This document shows positions 1-7,599 of a DNA stretch of 64,000 nt, in pieces. Position 1 is the stretch's first letter. Every line of letters starts with the position of its first letter. Source of the stretch: Caryophanon latum (lineage in GTDB: Bacteria > Bacillota > Bacilli > Bacillales_A > Planococcaceae); the NCBI RefSeq assembly GCF_001700325.1, contig NZ_MATO01000012.1, forward strand, positions 1 through 64,000, written 5' to 3'. The position numbers and the translations under genes are program-made. The notes below the pieces were generated by a model. That model saw nothing but the letters and a program-made list of their open reading frames with translations. It was not told the DNA's origin and did not search any database.

Positions 1-42
1 GACTTTGTTTGAAACTCTAATTTTCTTTCACCGTCTATATAG
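1..42. mobile_element. Right end of a type A repeat element
   Basis: The segment ends in TTCACCGTCTATATAG, the same terminal sequence that closes the type A copies at 3609-3730, 40740-40947 and 59439-59649. An in-frame TAA at 18-20 lies within it, and recognisable acyl-CoA synthetase coding sequence resumes at about 43. The rest of the element lies upstream of the window. If it transposed with a 9-bp duplication, the base run ATAAGTATA at 43-51 should also occur at its far side. Confidence 0.7.
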
Positions 43-779
43 ATAAGTATAACTTAACAAACTTACGCCAAGCTGTATCAGCGGGTGAGCCGTTAAATCG
101 TGAAGTAATCGAAGTGTTTTTAAAGCATTTCAACTTACAAGTGCGTGATGGCTACGGGCAAACGGAAAATACGTTACTCGTTGGGACGATGGTTGGCATG
201 GAGCCGCGCCCAGGATCAATGGGTAAACCGACACCAGGCAACTATGTTGAAGTCATTAACGAAGACGGTGAACCAGTGCAACCAGGTGAAGTAGGCGACA
301 TTGCCGTGCACGTTTCAACGCCAGCGTTATACAAAGGTTACTTAAAAGACCCAGAGCGTACGAGCATGCAATTCCGCGGCGAGTGGTATATTACAGGTGA
401 CCGCGCAACGAAAGATGAGGACGGCTACTTCTGGTTTGAAGGACGTGGCGATGACATTATCATTTCATCAGGCTACACAATCGGACCTTTTGAAGTAGAG
501 GATGCGTTAACAAAGCACCCAGCTGTACGTGAATGTGCCGTTGTCGCGAGCCCAGACGAAATTCGCGGACATATCGTAAAAGCATTCATCGTGCTACGCG
601 AGCCAGAAAATGCGAGCGACGAGCTAATTAAAGAGCTACAGCAGCACGTAAAAGATGTAACAGCGCCGTACAAATATCCACGAGCTGTTGAATTTATCGA
701 CGAGCTACCGAAAACAGCTTCAGGTAAAATTCGTCGCGTAGAGCTACGTCAGCAAGAATTTAAAAAAGTACAAGCATAA
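43..779 (+). pseudogene. Acyl-CoA synthetase, 3' fragment cut by a repeat element
   Basis: This encodes the C-terminal half of an adenylate-forming acyl-CoA synthetase, similar to YtcI of B. subtilis, which makes acyl-CoA from a carboxylic acid, ATP and CoA. Visible motifs are LRQAVSAGEPLN (from about 63), DGYGQTE, the hinge region GDRATKDEDGYFWFEGRGDD and the terminal catalytic lysine motif LPKTASGKIRR. Reading the frame upstream gives family-like sequence back to about position 43, then type A repeat sequence with an in-frame stop at 18-20. A GTG at 114 could serve as a start but has no ribosome site, and the product would lack the N-terminal domain. I therefore read the gene as insertionally inactivated; the 5' part is outside the window. 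Confidence 0.8.
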
Positions 780-786
780 TAAAAGT

Positions 787-829
787 AGCTGTGTTAATCG
801 TCGGTGGCGACGTTTAGCACAGCTTTTTT
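787..829 (+). terminator. Intrinsic terminator after the acyl-CoA synthetase fragment
   Basis: A 17-bp stem (AGCTGTGTTAATCGTCG with its near-perfect complement), a 4-nt loop and a run of T residues lie 8 bp after the stop codon. Confidence 0.85.
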
Positions 830-865
830 GTGCGCGACATCATAAACGTGACGTGTCAGGCTGCT

Positions 866-1142
866 TCTTTTTAGCAAGTTTGTTGATACGCCGTGTTTAT
901 GCAGCTGAATGGCTTGTTTTTAGTAGCATAAAGCGTGCGGCGAGACTCCTTACAGAACGAAATATCCCGTAAAGCGCGACGCAGAGCTTGAGGAAGGTGG
1001 TGAATGCCACACCTTCAGAACAAACATCGTGTTCGCCTCCGAGCTTTAGGAATTGATGTGCGACGAGTCATCGCAGGAGCACCGCGAGCCGCAATACGTG
1101 AAATGCCGGTTGAATGGCTAATTAACACGCGTGTCTTTTTAG
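866..1142. repeat. Target-site duplication pair TCTTTTTAG
   Basis: TCTTTTTAG occurs at 866-874 and again at 1134-1142, exactly abutting the two ends of the type B element. Confidence 0.85.
875..1133. mobile_element. Type B repeat element with perfect 9-bp target duplication
   Basis: The 259-bp element starts CAAGTTTGTTGATACGCC and ends GGCTAATTAACACGCGTG, which are imperfect inverted repeats. It is bracketed by TCTTTTTAG at 866-874 and TCTTTTTAG at 1134-1142, a perfect 9-bp direct repeat expected of transposition. Inside is the family's GC-rich palindromic core (GCGGCGAGACTCCT on the left, GAGCCGC on the right). No open reading frame of note is present. It separates the acyl-CoA synthetase fragment from sppA. 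Confidence 0.85.
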
Positions 1143-1232
1143 TATAAATTTTGCATCGGCTACAGAAAAAAACGACGCGCAGTGAAACTTTTTGTTACAC
1201 TAGAACGTAGAAACGGCTAAAGGAGTGAATTT

Positions 1233-2246
1233 ATGAACATTAAACGATGGTTAGCGCTTGTTGGAGCAGTAGTGTTATTCGCTATTTCAATTGGTATGAA
1301 CTCATTAGTAAGCATTGCATCAACAGATTGGGATGCGATATTTGATCCAAATGAGTTGCTCGGTTCGTCGCTTGCAGCAAATGAAGTGATGCTAGAAGAG
1401 GGGAATATGGAAGAGCGTATTGCAGTTGTGAAAGTAAATGGCACAATTCAAGACGTTGGCAGTGGCTCATTATTTACAGAAATTGAGTACGACCACCAAT
1501 TTGTATTAAATCAACTTGCAGCAATTCAAGAGGATGAGACAGTAAAAGGTGTGTTATTACAAGTAGATACACCAGGTGGCGGCGTGTATGAATCACGTCA
1601 ATTATATGATGCGATTATCGAATTAAAAGAAGCGCGTGATATGCCAATTTACGTGTCAATGGGTTCGATGGCGGCATCAGGTGGGTATTACATAGCGGCC
1701 CCAGCGGACAAAATTTATGCATATTCTGAAACGTGGACAGGTTCAATCGGGGTCATTATGCAAGGCATTAACTACGGTCAGCTAGCAGAAGATTACGGCA
1801 TCGTCTTTGAAACGTTAAAATCAGGTCCGTACAAAGACATTATGAGTTCGACGCGTCCGATGAGCAATGAAGAGCGTGCGATTATGCAAACGCTTGTTGA
1901 TGAGGCGTACGACGAGTTCGTTAACGTTATCGCAGCAGGTCGTGGCATGACAGATGCAGAAGTGCGTCAAATTGGCGACGGCCGTATTTACACAGCGAAG
2001 CAAGCTGTAGAAAATGGTTTAGTCGATGCAATCGGTGATGAGGAAGCGGCGTTACAAGCATTGCGTAAAGATTTTGATTTAGAAAAAGCAGAAGTATTTG
2101 AATACGGTTACGCAGATGCAACGTGGAGTGTATTAATGTCTGCAAAAGCAGCAGAGTTCTTTGGTCCATCAGCAGAAGAGCGTGTGTTAAACAAGCTATT
2201 ATCTGACTACGAAGCGCCGCGTGCGATGTATTTATACGGTGAATAA
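1233..2246 (+). CDS. sppA: Signal peptide peptidase SppA
   Basis: SppA (337 aa) is a membrane-anchored serine protease of family S49 that degrades leftover signal peptides. Residues 7-30 form a single N-terminal membrane anchor and the protease domain follows outside the membrane. The SMAASGGYYIA motif contains the predicted nucleophile Ser149, and the SGPYKD motif the general-base Lys201; this Ser/Lys spacing matches the B. subtilis enzyme. The start has a good AAAGGAG site 7 bp upstream. It is followed after 14 bp by an RDD protein gene, the pairing known as sppA-yteJ in B. subtilis, so both are probably cotranscribed up to the terminator at 2843. Confidence 0.95.
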   Translation: MNIKRWLALVGAVVLFAISIGMNSLVSIASTDWDAIFDPNELLGSSLAANEVMLEEGNMEERIAVVKVNGTIQDVGSGSLFTEIEYDHQFVLNQLAAIQEDETVKGVLLQVDTPGGGVYESRQLYDAIIELKEARDMPIYVSMGSMAASGGYYIAAPADKIYAYSETWTGSIGVIMQGINYGQLAEDYGIVFETLKSGPYKDIMSSTRPMSNEERAIMQTLVDEAYDEFVNVIAAGRGMTDAEVRQIGDGRIYTAKQAVENGLVDAIGDEEAALQALRKDFDLEKAEVFEYGYADATWSVLMSAKAAEFFGPSAEERVLNKLLSDYEAPRAMYLYGE

Positions 2247-2260
2247 GGGGGCGAGCGAGC

Positions 2261-2836
2261 ATGTCTGAATTTCATGATGAACAGCAATTGCCACAGCCAC
2301 AAACACCAGAGGACATTTTATTAGCACCGCGTCCGCAAGCGAAGGAAATGGTGATGGAAACGAAAACAGCAGGCTTTTGGATGCGTTTTTGGGCATATAT
2401 GATCGATTTGCTCGTAATTGGTGCGGTAACGTCGATTGTCATTAAACCGGTGTTTTACTTGCTCGATGCAAGGGCGGAACAATACGCTTGGTATGCACCG
2501 TTTACAATTATTTCAGCGATTATTTTTTACGGCTACTTCGTATGTATGACGAAATATCTTGGTCAAACAGTTGGCAAAATGATTTTCGGTTTACGTGTCA
2601 TTGCTGATGATGGTGGAGAGCTTACGTGGAGTGCGGTCGTATTCCGTGAATGGATCGGTCGCTTCATCTGTGTGAAAACAGTCATTTTTTACGTGCTTGT
2701 TGCCGTTGTACCGAACAACAAAGGCTTGCATGATTTGATCGCAGATACAGTTGTTATTCATGAAGGTACGTTTTTACGTAAAGAAAAAGAGGAGCAACCG
2801 GTATGGAAAAATGAGCCGGTTGAGCCGACGATGTAA
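2261..2836 (+). CDS. yteJ: RDD family membrane protein, YteJ-like
   Basis: The product (191 aa) is an RDD-domain integral membrane protein. After a hydrophilic N-terminus of about 45 residues come FWMRFWAYMIDLL (the R-x-x-AyxID RDD signature) and three to four membrane helices, with GQTVGKMIFGLRVI between helices, also typical of RDD proteins. The molecular function of YteJ is not established; its conserved place next to sppA suggests a role with that protease at the membrane. The GGGGCGAG ribosome site and ATG at 2261 are clear. The C-terminal 25 residues are charged and probably cytoplasmic. Confidence 0.88.
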   Translation: MSEFHDEQQLPQPQTPEDILLAPRPQAKEMVMETKTAGFWMRFWAYMIDLLVIGAVTSIVIKPVFYLLDARAEQYAWYAPFTIISAIIFYGYFVCMTKYLGQTVGKMIFGLRVIADDGGELTWSAVVFREWIGRFICVKTVIFYVLVAVVPNNKGLHDLIADTVVIHEGTFLRKEKEEQPVWKNEPVEPTM

Positions 2837-2842
2837 TACGAT

Positions 2843-2884
2843 ACGAGGTGATAGGAGGCGATGCTTCTTTATCACCTCGTTTTA
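2843..2884 (+). terminator. Intrinsic terminator after yteJ
   Basis: Perfect 11-bp stem ACGAGGTGATA/TATCACCTCGT followed by TTT, 6 bp past the stop codon. Confidence 0.85.
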
Positions 2885-2977
2885 AGTTTTCGCATCTTTT
2901 CACTATGCTTTAGTTGCATAAGCGCGTCGATGTTTAGTAAGATGAAACTAACCCAAATTTAGGAGGCGGAATGATTC

Positions 2978-3481
2978 ATGGCAAACATTACATTCAAAAA
3001 CGGTCCAGTTACATTATTAGGCACAGAAGTAAAGGTTGGCGACAAAGCACCAAACTTCACAGTGTTAGCAAACGACTTATCACCAGTAACATTAGAAAAC
3101 TCAGCTGGTAAAGTACGTTTAATTTCAGTTGTTCCATCAATCGACACAGGTGTATGCGATCAACAAACACGTAAATTTAACGAAGCAGCAGCAGAGCTAG
3201 GCGAAAACGTAGTCATCTTAACAGTATCAGTTGACTTACCATTCGCACAAAAGCGTTGGTGTGCAGCAGCTGGCATCGAAAACGTACAAACAGTTTCTGA
3301 CCACCGCGACCTTTCATTCGGACAAGCTTACGGCGTAGCAATCGAAGAATTACGTTTATTAGCACGTGCTATTTTCGTTGTAGACGCTGAAGGTACCGTT
3401 ACATATGTTGAGTATGTATCAGAAGCGACAAACCACCCAGACTACGAAGCGGCAATCGCAGCAGTAAAAGCGTTAGTATAA
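2978..3481 (+). CDS. tpx: Thiol peroxidase Tpx
   Basis: Tpx (167 aa) is an atypical 2-Cys peroxiredoxin that reduces hydroperoxides with electrons from thioredoxin. The peroxidatic site PSIDTGVC ends in Cys60 and the resolving cysteine is Cys95 in [10 protein letters not shown], the standard arrangement. Length is normal for the family. AGGAGGCGG lies 9 bp before the ATG. No classical terminator follows; a type B repeat begins 8 bp after the stop codon and its hairpins may end the transcript. Confidence 0.96.
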   Translation: MANITFKNGPVTLLGTEVKVGDKAPNFTVLANDLSPVTLENSAGKVRLISVVPSIDTGVCDQQTRKFNEAAAELGENVVILTVSVDLPFAQKRWCAAAGIENVQTVSDHRDLSFGQAYGVAIEELRLLARAIFVVDAEGTVTYVEYVSEATNHPDYEAAIAAVKALV

Positions 3482-3488
3482 TTTAAAC

Positions 3489-3611
3489 GTGTTATGTTGA
3501 TTAGCCCTTTTTACACAGTGGTATCGAGATTTTCAATATTTAATTGGAATAGCGAACGCAATGTAGCTGGCCGCGTGAAGCAAACAGCCGAGTCATTGGC
3601 TAATCAACATA
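3489..3611. mobile_element. Type B repeat element, short form
   Basis: The left end GTGTTATGTTGATTAGCC (3489-3506) and the right end GGCTAATCAACA (3598-3609) are inverted repeats of the type B kind. The interior is only about 90 bp and lacks most of the GC-rich core. No 9-bp duplication is visible, because a type A element abuts or cuts the right end. Confidence 0.7.
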
Positions 3612-3730
3612 TATACAAGGTGATTGAAATTTAGAATGTGAACGAGGCTCGAAGCCACGCCCGCGGAAAGCCTGCCTCGATGTGGAGAGCCGACGAACAA
3701 AATGCTAAAATACATTCACCGTCTATATAT
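3609..3730. mobile_element. Type A repeat element joined to a type B copy
   Basis: This runs from TATATACAAGGTGATTGAA to TTCACCGTCTATATAT, the two type A ends in inverted orientation. The interior has the A-type core pieces GAACGAGGCTCGAAGCC, CCCGCGGAAAGCCTGCCTCG and GAGCCGACGAACAAAA. It starts exactly where the type B right end stops. TAATCAACA (3601-3609) on the left and TAATCTAACA (3735-3744) on the right are near-identical, so it may have inserted into the B terminus. Confidence 0.7.
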
Positions 3731-3851
3731 ATGTAATCTAACACACGAACGATTCACCATCTCGGCATTGACTGAGGTGGTGAATTTTGTTTTGTATTCA
3801 TTCGTACAGTTGTTATAATGAACAAATGCGACAATGGAAAGGACGTTTCAA

Positions 3852-4775
3852 ATGGAAAACTTCGAGCAATTATTTTCGATTTTAAATACAGAGGCACAAA
3901 AGGAAACAGAGGGCACATATTTAGAAGGGCTACTCGTAGCGCTTGAAAAATGGTTAGACGGCGATTTACACGTCGATGTACACAACTTATCAAAGGAAGA
4001 AATTCGTAAAGCGATTCAAATCGCCATTTTAAAAGGAATGCGTGAAGGTACGCAGCCGAACCATCAAATGACACCAGACACATTTGGTTTTTTATTGTCA
4101 TTTTTTGTCGAGCAGTCATTTGAGGAGCAGCTACAAGCGGGGCAGTCATTAAACGTGACGGATTTAGCAGTCGGTACAGGCAATTTATTGTATGCGCTTA
4201 TGAATGCGTTTGATGGGAAAATTGAGGCGACGGGCGTTGAAGTGGACGAGTTACTTATTCAGCTTGCGGCGGCGACAGCAAATTTACTCGAGCAGCCAGT
4301 GGAGCTTCACCACCAAGATGCGCTGAAGGATTTACTCATTGATCCAGCCGATGCGATCGTATGCGACGTACCGTATGGCTATTATCCGAACGAGGAAGTG
4401 GCGCTTGATTATGAACTATGTGCACCAGAAGGCATGAGCTATGCGCATCATTTATTTATCGAGCAGTCGGTGAACTACGTAAAAGAGGGCGGCTACATGT
4501 TTTTCTTAGTGCCAGCGACGTTGTTTGAATCCGAGCAAGCACAGCAACTGCACAAATATTTAAAGAAGCACGTATGGATTCAATCAGTTATTCAGCTGCC
4601 TGAAAATTTATTCACATCACGCGTGCATGAGAAGAGCATTTTAGTGCTACAAAAAAAATCAGCGACGATGCGTGCACCTAAGGAAGTATTGCTTGCGAAA
4701 GTGCCGAACATGCAAAATAAAGAAGCGCTTGCGATGTTCTTTGAGAAAGTGCGCATGTGGAAAGAAAATAAATAA
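3852..4775 (+). CDS. ytxK: YtxK-like SAM-dependent DNA methyltransferase family protein
   Basis: The product (307 aa) is a class I SAM-dependent methyltransferase of the N6-adenine DNA methyltransferase type. TDLAVGTGNLLYALM is the SAM-binding motif I and CDVPYGYYP is the catalytic motif corresponding to (D/N)PPY. No restriction or specificity gene is adjacent, and the substrate of YtxK proteins is not established. I prefer ATG 3852 over ATG 3834, because the ribosome site GGAAAGGA (3836-3843) overlaps the upstream codon and sits correctly for 3852. In B. subtilis ackA follows ytxK; here ackA is absent and uspA lies convergently downstream. Confidence 0.88.
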   Translation: MENFEQLFSILNTEAQKETEGTYLEGLLVALEKWLDGDLHVDVHNLSKEEIRKAIQIAILKGMREGTQPNHQMTPDTFGFLLSFFVEQSFEEQLQAGQSLNVTDLAVGTGNLLYALMNAFDGKIEATGVEVDELLIQLAAATANLLEQPVELHHQDALKDLLIDPADAIVCDVPYGYYPNEEVALDYELCAPEGMSYAHHLFIEQSVNYVKEGGYMFFLVPATLFESEQAQQLHKYLKKHVWIQSVIQLPENLFTSRVHEKSILVLQKKSATMRAPKEVLLAKVPNMQNKEALAMFFEKVRMWKENK

Positions 4776-4778
4776 CGT

Positions 4779-4824
4779 AAAAAAGGTGTGCCATCGTCAA
4801 GTTGACGGTGACACACCTTTTTTT
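4779..4824. terminator. Bidirectional terminator between ytxK and uspA
   Basis: The stem AAAAGGTGTG ... CACACCTTTT carries an inner CGTCAA/TTGACG stem and has A and T runs on the two sides, so it can serve both convergent genes. Confidence 0.88.
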
Positions 4825-4826
4825 TA

Positions 4827-5273
4827 TTAGTTTTCTGGAGTACGAACAACTAATACGTCACAAGTTGCAGAACGTACGATTGCTTCAGATACTGAACCGA
4901 TTAAGAAACGCTCGATTGCATTTAAACCTGTAGCACCACAAACGATTAAGTCTGCATCTGTTAAGTTCGATAACTCGCGTGTAATGATTGTTTTTGGAGA
5001 ACCGTGCTCAATTACAACTTTAACATCTGTAATGCCGTATTCTTCAGCTTGCTTTTTGTAATCAGCTAATAGTTCTTCAGAATGTGCTTGCGCGCGCTCA
5101 GCTACTGAACGATCGTATGCTTCGATTGCTGCGAAAGAACGAGTGTCGATTACGTTTACTAAGTGTAAAGCTGCTTCGTGACGTTTCGCCATTTCTTTTG
5201 CCTTTTTAAATGCATAGTTTGCTTCTTTTGAACCGTCTACTGCTACTACGATGTTGTTATATGATAGTGCCAT
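4827..5273 (-). CDS. uspA: Universal stress protein UspA family
   Basis: This is a 148-aa single-domain universal stress protein. IVVAVDGSKEANYAF starts the Rossmann-like fold, and the C-terminal GATGLNAIERFLIGSVSE fits the G-2x-G-9x-G(S/T) nucleotide-binding motif, so the protein is probably of the ATP-binding class. Such proteins help survival under stress; the exact role is unknown. A GGGGG-containing ribosome site lies upstream of the ATG. The gene is monocistronic, with a shared terminator at 4779 and an extended -10 promoter at about 5307-5315. Confidence 0.92.
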   Translation of the reverse strand: MALSYNNIVVAVDGSKEANYAFKKAKEMAKRHEAALHLVNVIDTRSFAAIEAYDRSVAERAQAHSEELLADYKKQAEEYGITDVKVVIEHGSPKTIITRELSNLTDADLIVCGATGLNAIERFLIGSVSEAIVRSATCDVLVVRTPEN

Positions 5274-5306
5274 TTCCCAACTACCCCCTTGAATATGTAT
5301 ACGTTA

Positions 5307-5315
5307 AGTATAACA
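5307..5315 (-). promoter_or_regulatory. Extended -10 promoter for uspA
   Basis: Read on the minus strand this is TGTTATACT, an extended -10 (TG-n-TATACT) 34 bp before the uspA start codon. No convincing -35 box is present. Confidence 0.5.
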
Positions 5316-5511
5316 AAAATACATATAAATGAAAGTGTTGATTTGTGAAAAACTAATGTTATTTGTGCGTAGTGTGTTGATATTGTTAGAAAAAGAGACG
5401 ATTTTGTTTATCTGATGAATTTTATTATAATAATAAAACGATTTATTTGTTAATAAAATGATATGTGATTGTTGATTTTATAAGTTTATACAAAATATAT
5501 AGTGTAAACAG

Positions 5512-5552
5512 AAAAGGCAATCGACAAATGTGTGTCAATCGCCTTATTTTTT
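5512..5552 (-). terminator. Terminator of the Xaa-Pro peptidase gene
   Basis: On the minus strand, AAGGCGATTGACAC pairs with GTCGATTGCCTT and is followed by TTCTGTTT. The stem overlaps the end of the peptidase gene region. Confidence 0.7.
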
Positions 5553-6645
5553 AGCGGAATGGAACGATTTGGAGTGCTTTCGGGTAGTGCGTTAAAACTT
5601 CGACGCCATCTTTTGTCACAACGACGTCATCTTCAATGCGCACACCTGCGACATCGTCTTTATAAATGCCTGGCTCAATCGTAAATACAGTGCCTCGTTG
5701 TAACGCATAGTCATTTGCGCCGTTGATCGAAGGGAACTCATGAATCGAAATGCCAAGACCGTGACCGAGACGGTGCGTGAAATAGCGCCCGTAGCCTGCC
5801 TCTTCAATAATGTCGCGCGCGATTTTGTCCAGCTCCATCGCGCGGACGCCTGGCTTCACTGCCGCAATCGCCGCTTCGTTTGCACGCAGCACTGCATCGT
5901 ACAGCTTAGCTTGAGCGTCCGTTACATCACCGAATGCGACCGTACGTGTAATATCTGAGCAGTACCCTTCATACACGACGCCTAAATCAAATAAAATCAT
6001 GTCGCCGCGGCGAATTGGACGATTGCCTGGTGTGCCGTGTGGTGAAGCGGTTTTTTCACCGGCAAGCACCATCGTATCGAAGCTCATTGAATAGCCTTTC
6101 GCTTTTACAGCGGATTCGATGATGTTTAAGACGTCCATTTCAGTCCGTCCTTCCTGTAACGCATTGATGCCGACTTCAATTGCGTAATCAGCAAGCTTAG
6201 CCGCCTCGCGCATTTTTTGCAGCTCCTCTTCGTTTTTAATGACGCGCATGCTACTAAGCGTCGTATCGATTTCGGTAAATGCGGCATTAAAGCGTTGCTG
6301 CATTGCCTCAAAGCGTGAAACTGTTAAATGATCCTTCTCGATAGCGATCGTTTGTAGCGATACATTGCGTGCGTCACATGCTTTCTTTAGCACGTCCCAC
6401 GCATTTTCTGTATCTTCATGCCCGACTGCCTCGAACGCCCAGCCTGCCGCATATACATCAGGCACTTCCATTTTCGGACAAATTAAAAAAGGCTCCGCTT
6501 GCTGGAAAATCATAATGCCGAGTAAACGTTCATGTGGATTGCTCGCAAAGTTAGACGTGTAAAATACGTTATGTGGTGTCGTAATGAACGCCGCGTCGAT
6601 GTTGTGCTGTGTTAAATAGTGCTGTATGTTTTGTAATGGCTTCAT
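5551..6645 (-). CDS. Xaa-Pro aminopeptidase/dipeptidase, M24B family
   Basis: The 364-aa protein has the creatinase-like N-terminal domain (about 1-125) and the metallopeptidase M24 'pita-bread' domain. Metal ligands are visible in order: LFDLGVVYEGYCSDITRT (two Asp), the His of RLGHGLGISIHE, FTIEPGIY (Glu) and GVRIEDDVVV (Glu). It should remove N-terminal residues preceding proline, or cleave Xaa-Pro dipeptides, with two metal ions. The match is to the PepQ/YtvP/YqhT group; substrate type cannot be told apart from sequence alone. It is divergent from ytkL, with 160 bp of shared promoter region. Confidence 0.9.
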   Translation of the reverse strand: MKPLQNIQHYLTQHNIDAAFITTPHNVFYTSNFASNPHERLLGIMIFQQAEPFLICPKMEVPDVYAAGWAFEAVGHEDTENAWDVLKKACDARNVSLQTIAIEKDHLTVSRFEAMQQRFNAAFTEIDTTLSSMRVIKNEEELQKMREAAKLADYAIEVGINALQEGRTEMDVLNIIESAVKAKGYSMSFDTMVLAGEKTASPHGTPGNRPIRRGDMILFDLGVVYEGYCSDITRTVAFGDVTDAQAKLYDAVLRANEAAIAAVKPGVRAMELDKIARDIIEEAGYGRYFTHRLGHGLGISIHEFPSINGANDYALQRGTVFTIEPGIYKDDVAGVRIEDDVVVTKDGVEVLTHYPKALQIVPFR

Positions 6646-6760
6646 GAAAACGCCTCCTGTAAATGAAAGTTATCGTCTATATTACGCTCTTTTTGCACAA
6701 TGTACAAAAAAATGAAGGAAAAACGCTCAACATCTCGAATAGTAGTAATTAGCTTTTTCA

Positions 6761-6780
6761 GTTCACGCATTAAAGTGAAC
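6761..6780. promoter_or_regulatory. Palindrome GTTCAC-N8-GTGAAC before ytkL
   Basis: A perfect 6-bp inverted repeat with an 8-bp spacer lies just before the ytkL ribosome site, in the divergent region with the peptidase gene. It could be an operator or a small hairpin in the leader; no regulator is known to me for it. Confidence 0.3.
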
Positions 6781-6805
6781 AGCTTATTTCAAAGGAGGAA
6801 CAAAC

Positions 6806-7495
6806 ATGAACATCTCATACCATGGACATTCAGTAGTAAAAGTACAAATTGGAGACAAAACGATTTTAATTGACCCGTTTTTAACAGGCAATAGCTTAAC
6901 GGATTTATCAGCAGATACGGAGCAGCCAGACGTGATTTTATTAACACACGGGCATAACGACCACGTAGGCGATACGGTAGCGCTTGCGGCGAAAAATGAT
7001 GCAGTTGTCGTTGCACCAGTAGAAGCGGCGGATTATTTAAGCAAGCAAGGTGTAACAAATACAGTGCCACTTGGTCTAGGCGGCACATACGACTTAGGCT
7101 TTGCGAAAGTTAAATTTGTGCAAGCATTCCATAGCTCATCATACACAGATGAAGACGGTGTTGTACATTACATGGGTGTAGCAGGAGGTATTTTATTATT
7201 TGCAGAAGGGCTAACGATTTATCATGCAGGCGATACAGCATTGTTTGGCGATATGGAGCTGATCGGTCGCCGTCACCCAATTGACGTTGCATTTTTACCA
7301 ATTGGAGGGCATTTCACGATGGATCCGGTCGATGCAGCACATGCTGTATCACTCATTAAGCCGAAGATTGCTGTACCAGTTCATTACGATACATTCCCGC
7401 CGATTAAAGTCGATGTAAACGATTTCGTGTCACACGTAAAAGACGCAAAAGTTCAAGTGTTGCAAGCGGGCGGGCAAGTACAGCTAAACGCATAG
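6806..7495 (+). CDS. ytkL: Metal-dependent hydrolase, UPF0173 (YtkL-like)
   Basis: This is a 229-aa beta-lactamase-fold metal-dependent hydrolase of the UPF0173 group. The metal-binding signature THGHNDHVGD (about 51-60) is intact. Further ligands are in HSSSY, in YHAGDTALFGDM and in the C-terminal VPVHYDTFPPI. The family's natural substrate is unknown. The start has GGAGG 8 bp upstream. In B. subtilis ytkL also sits next to the M24 peptidase gene, so the pair is conserved although here they are divergently transcribed. Confidence 0.9.
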   Translation: MNISYHGHSVVKVQIGDKTILIDPFLTGNSLTDLSADTEQPDVILLTHGHNDHVGDTVALAAKNDAVVVAPVEAADYLSKQGVTNTVPLGLGGTYDLGFAKVKFVQAFHSSSYTDEDGVVHYMGVAGGILLFAEGLTIYHAGDTALFGDMELIGRRHPIDVAFLPIGGHFTMDPVDAAHAVSLIKPKIAVPVHYDTFPPIKVDVNDFVSHVKDAKVQVLQAGGQVQLNA

Positions 7496-7599
7496 TGTAA
7501 TGTAACAGCACCATCACTGTATCACCTTGTTTCTATATTTTGTCGAAATGTTATGGTACACTATACGAATGACGATACATGGAAAGATAGGTGAATACA

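Noticed and set aside
3754-4149. Minus-strand open frame over the start of ytxK
   Set aside because: It overlaps the conserved N-terminal part of ytxK and has no supporting motif.
3852-4775. Restriction-modification methyltransferase
   Set aside because: The YtxK protein has N6-methyltransferase motifs, but no endonuclease or specificity subunit is adjacent and the gene is conserved at this housekeeping locus.
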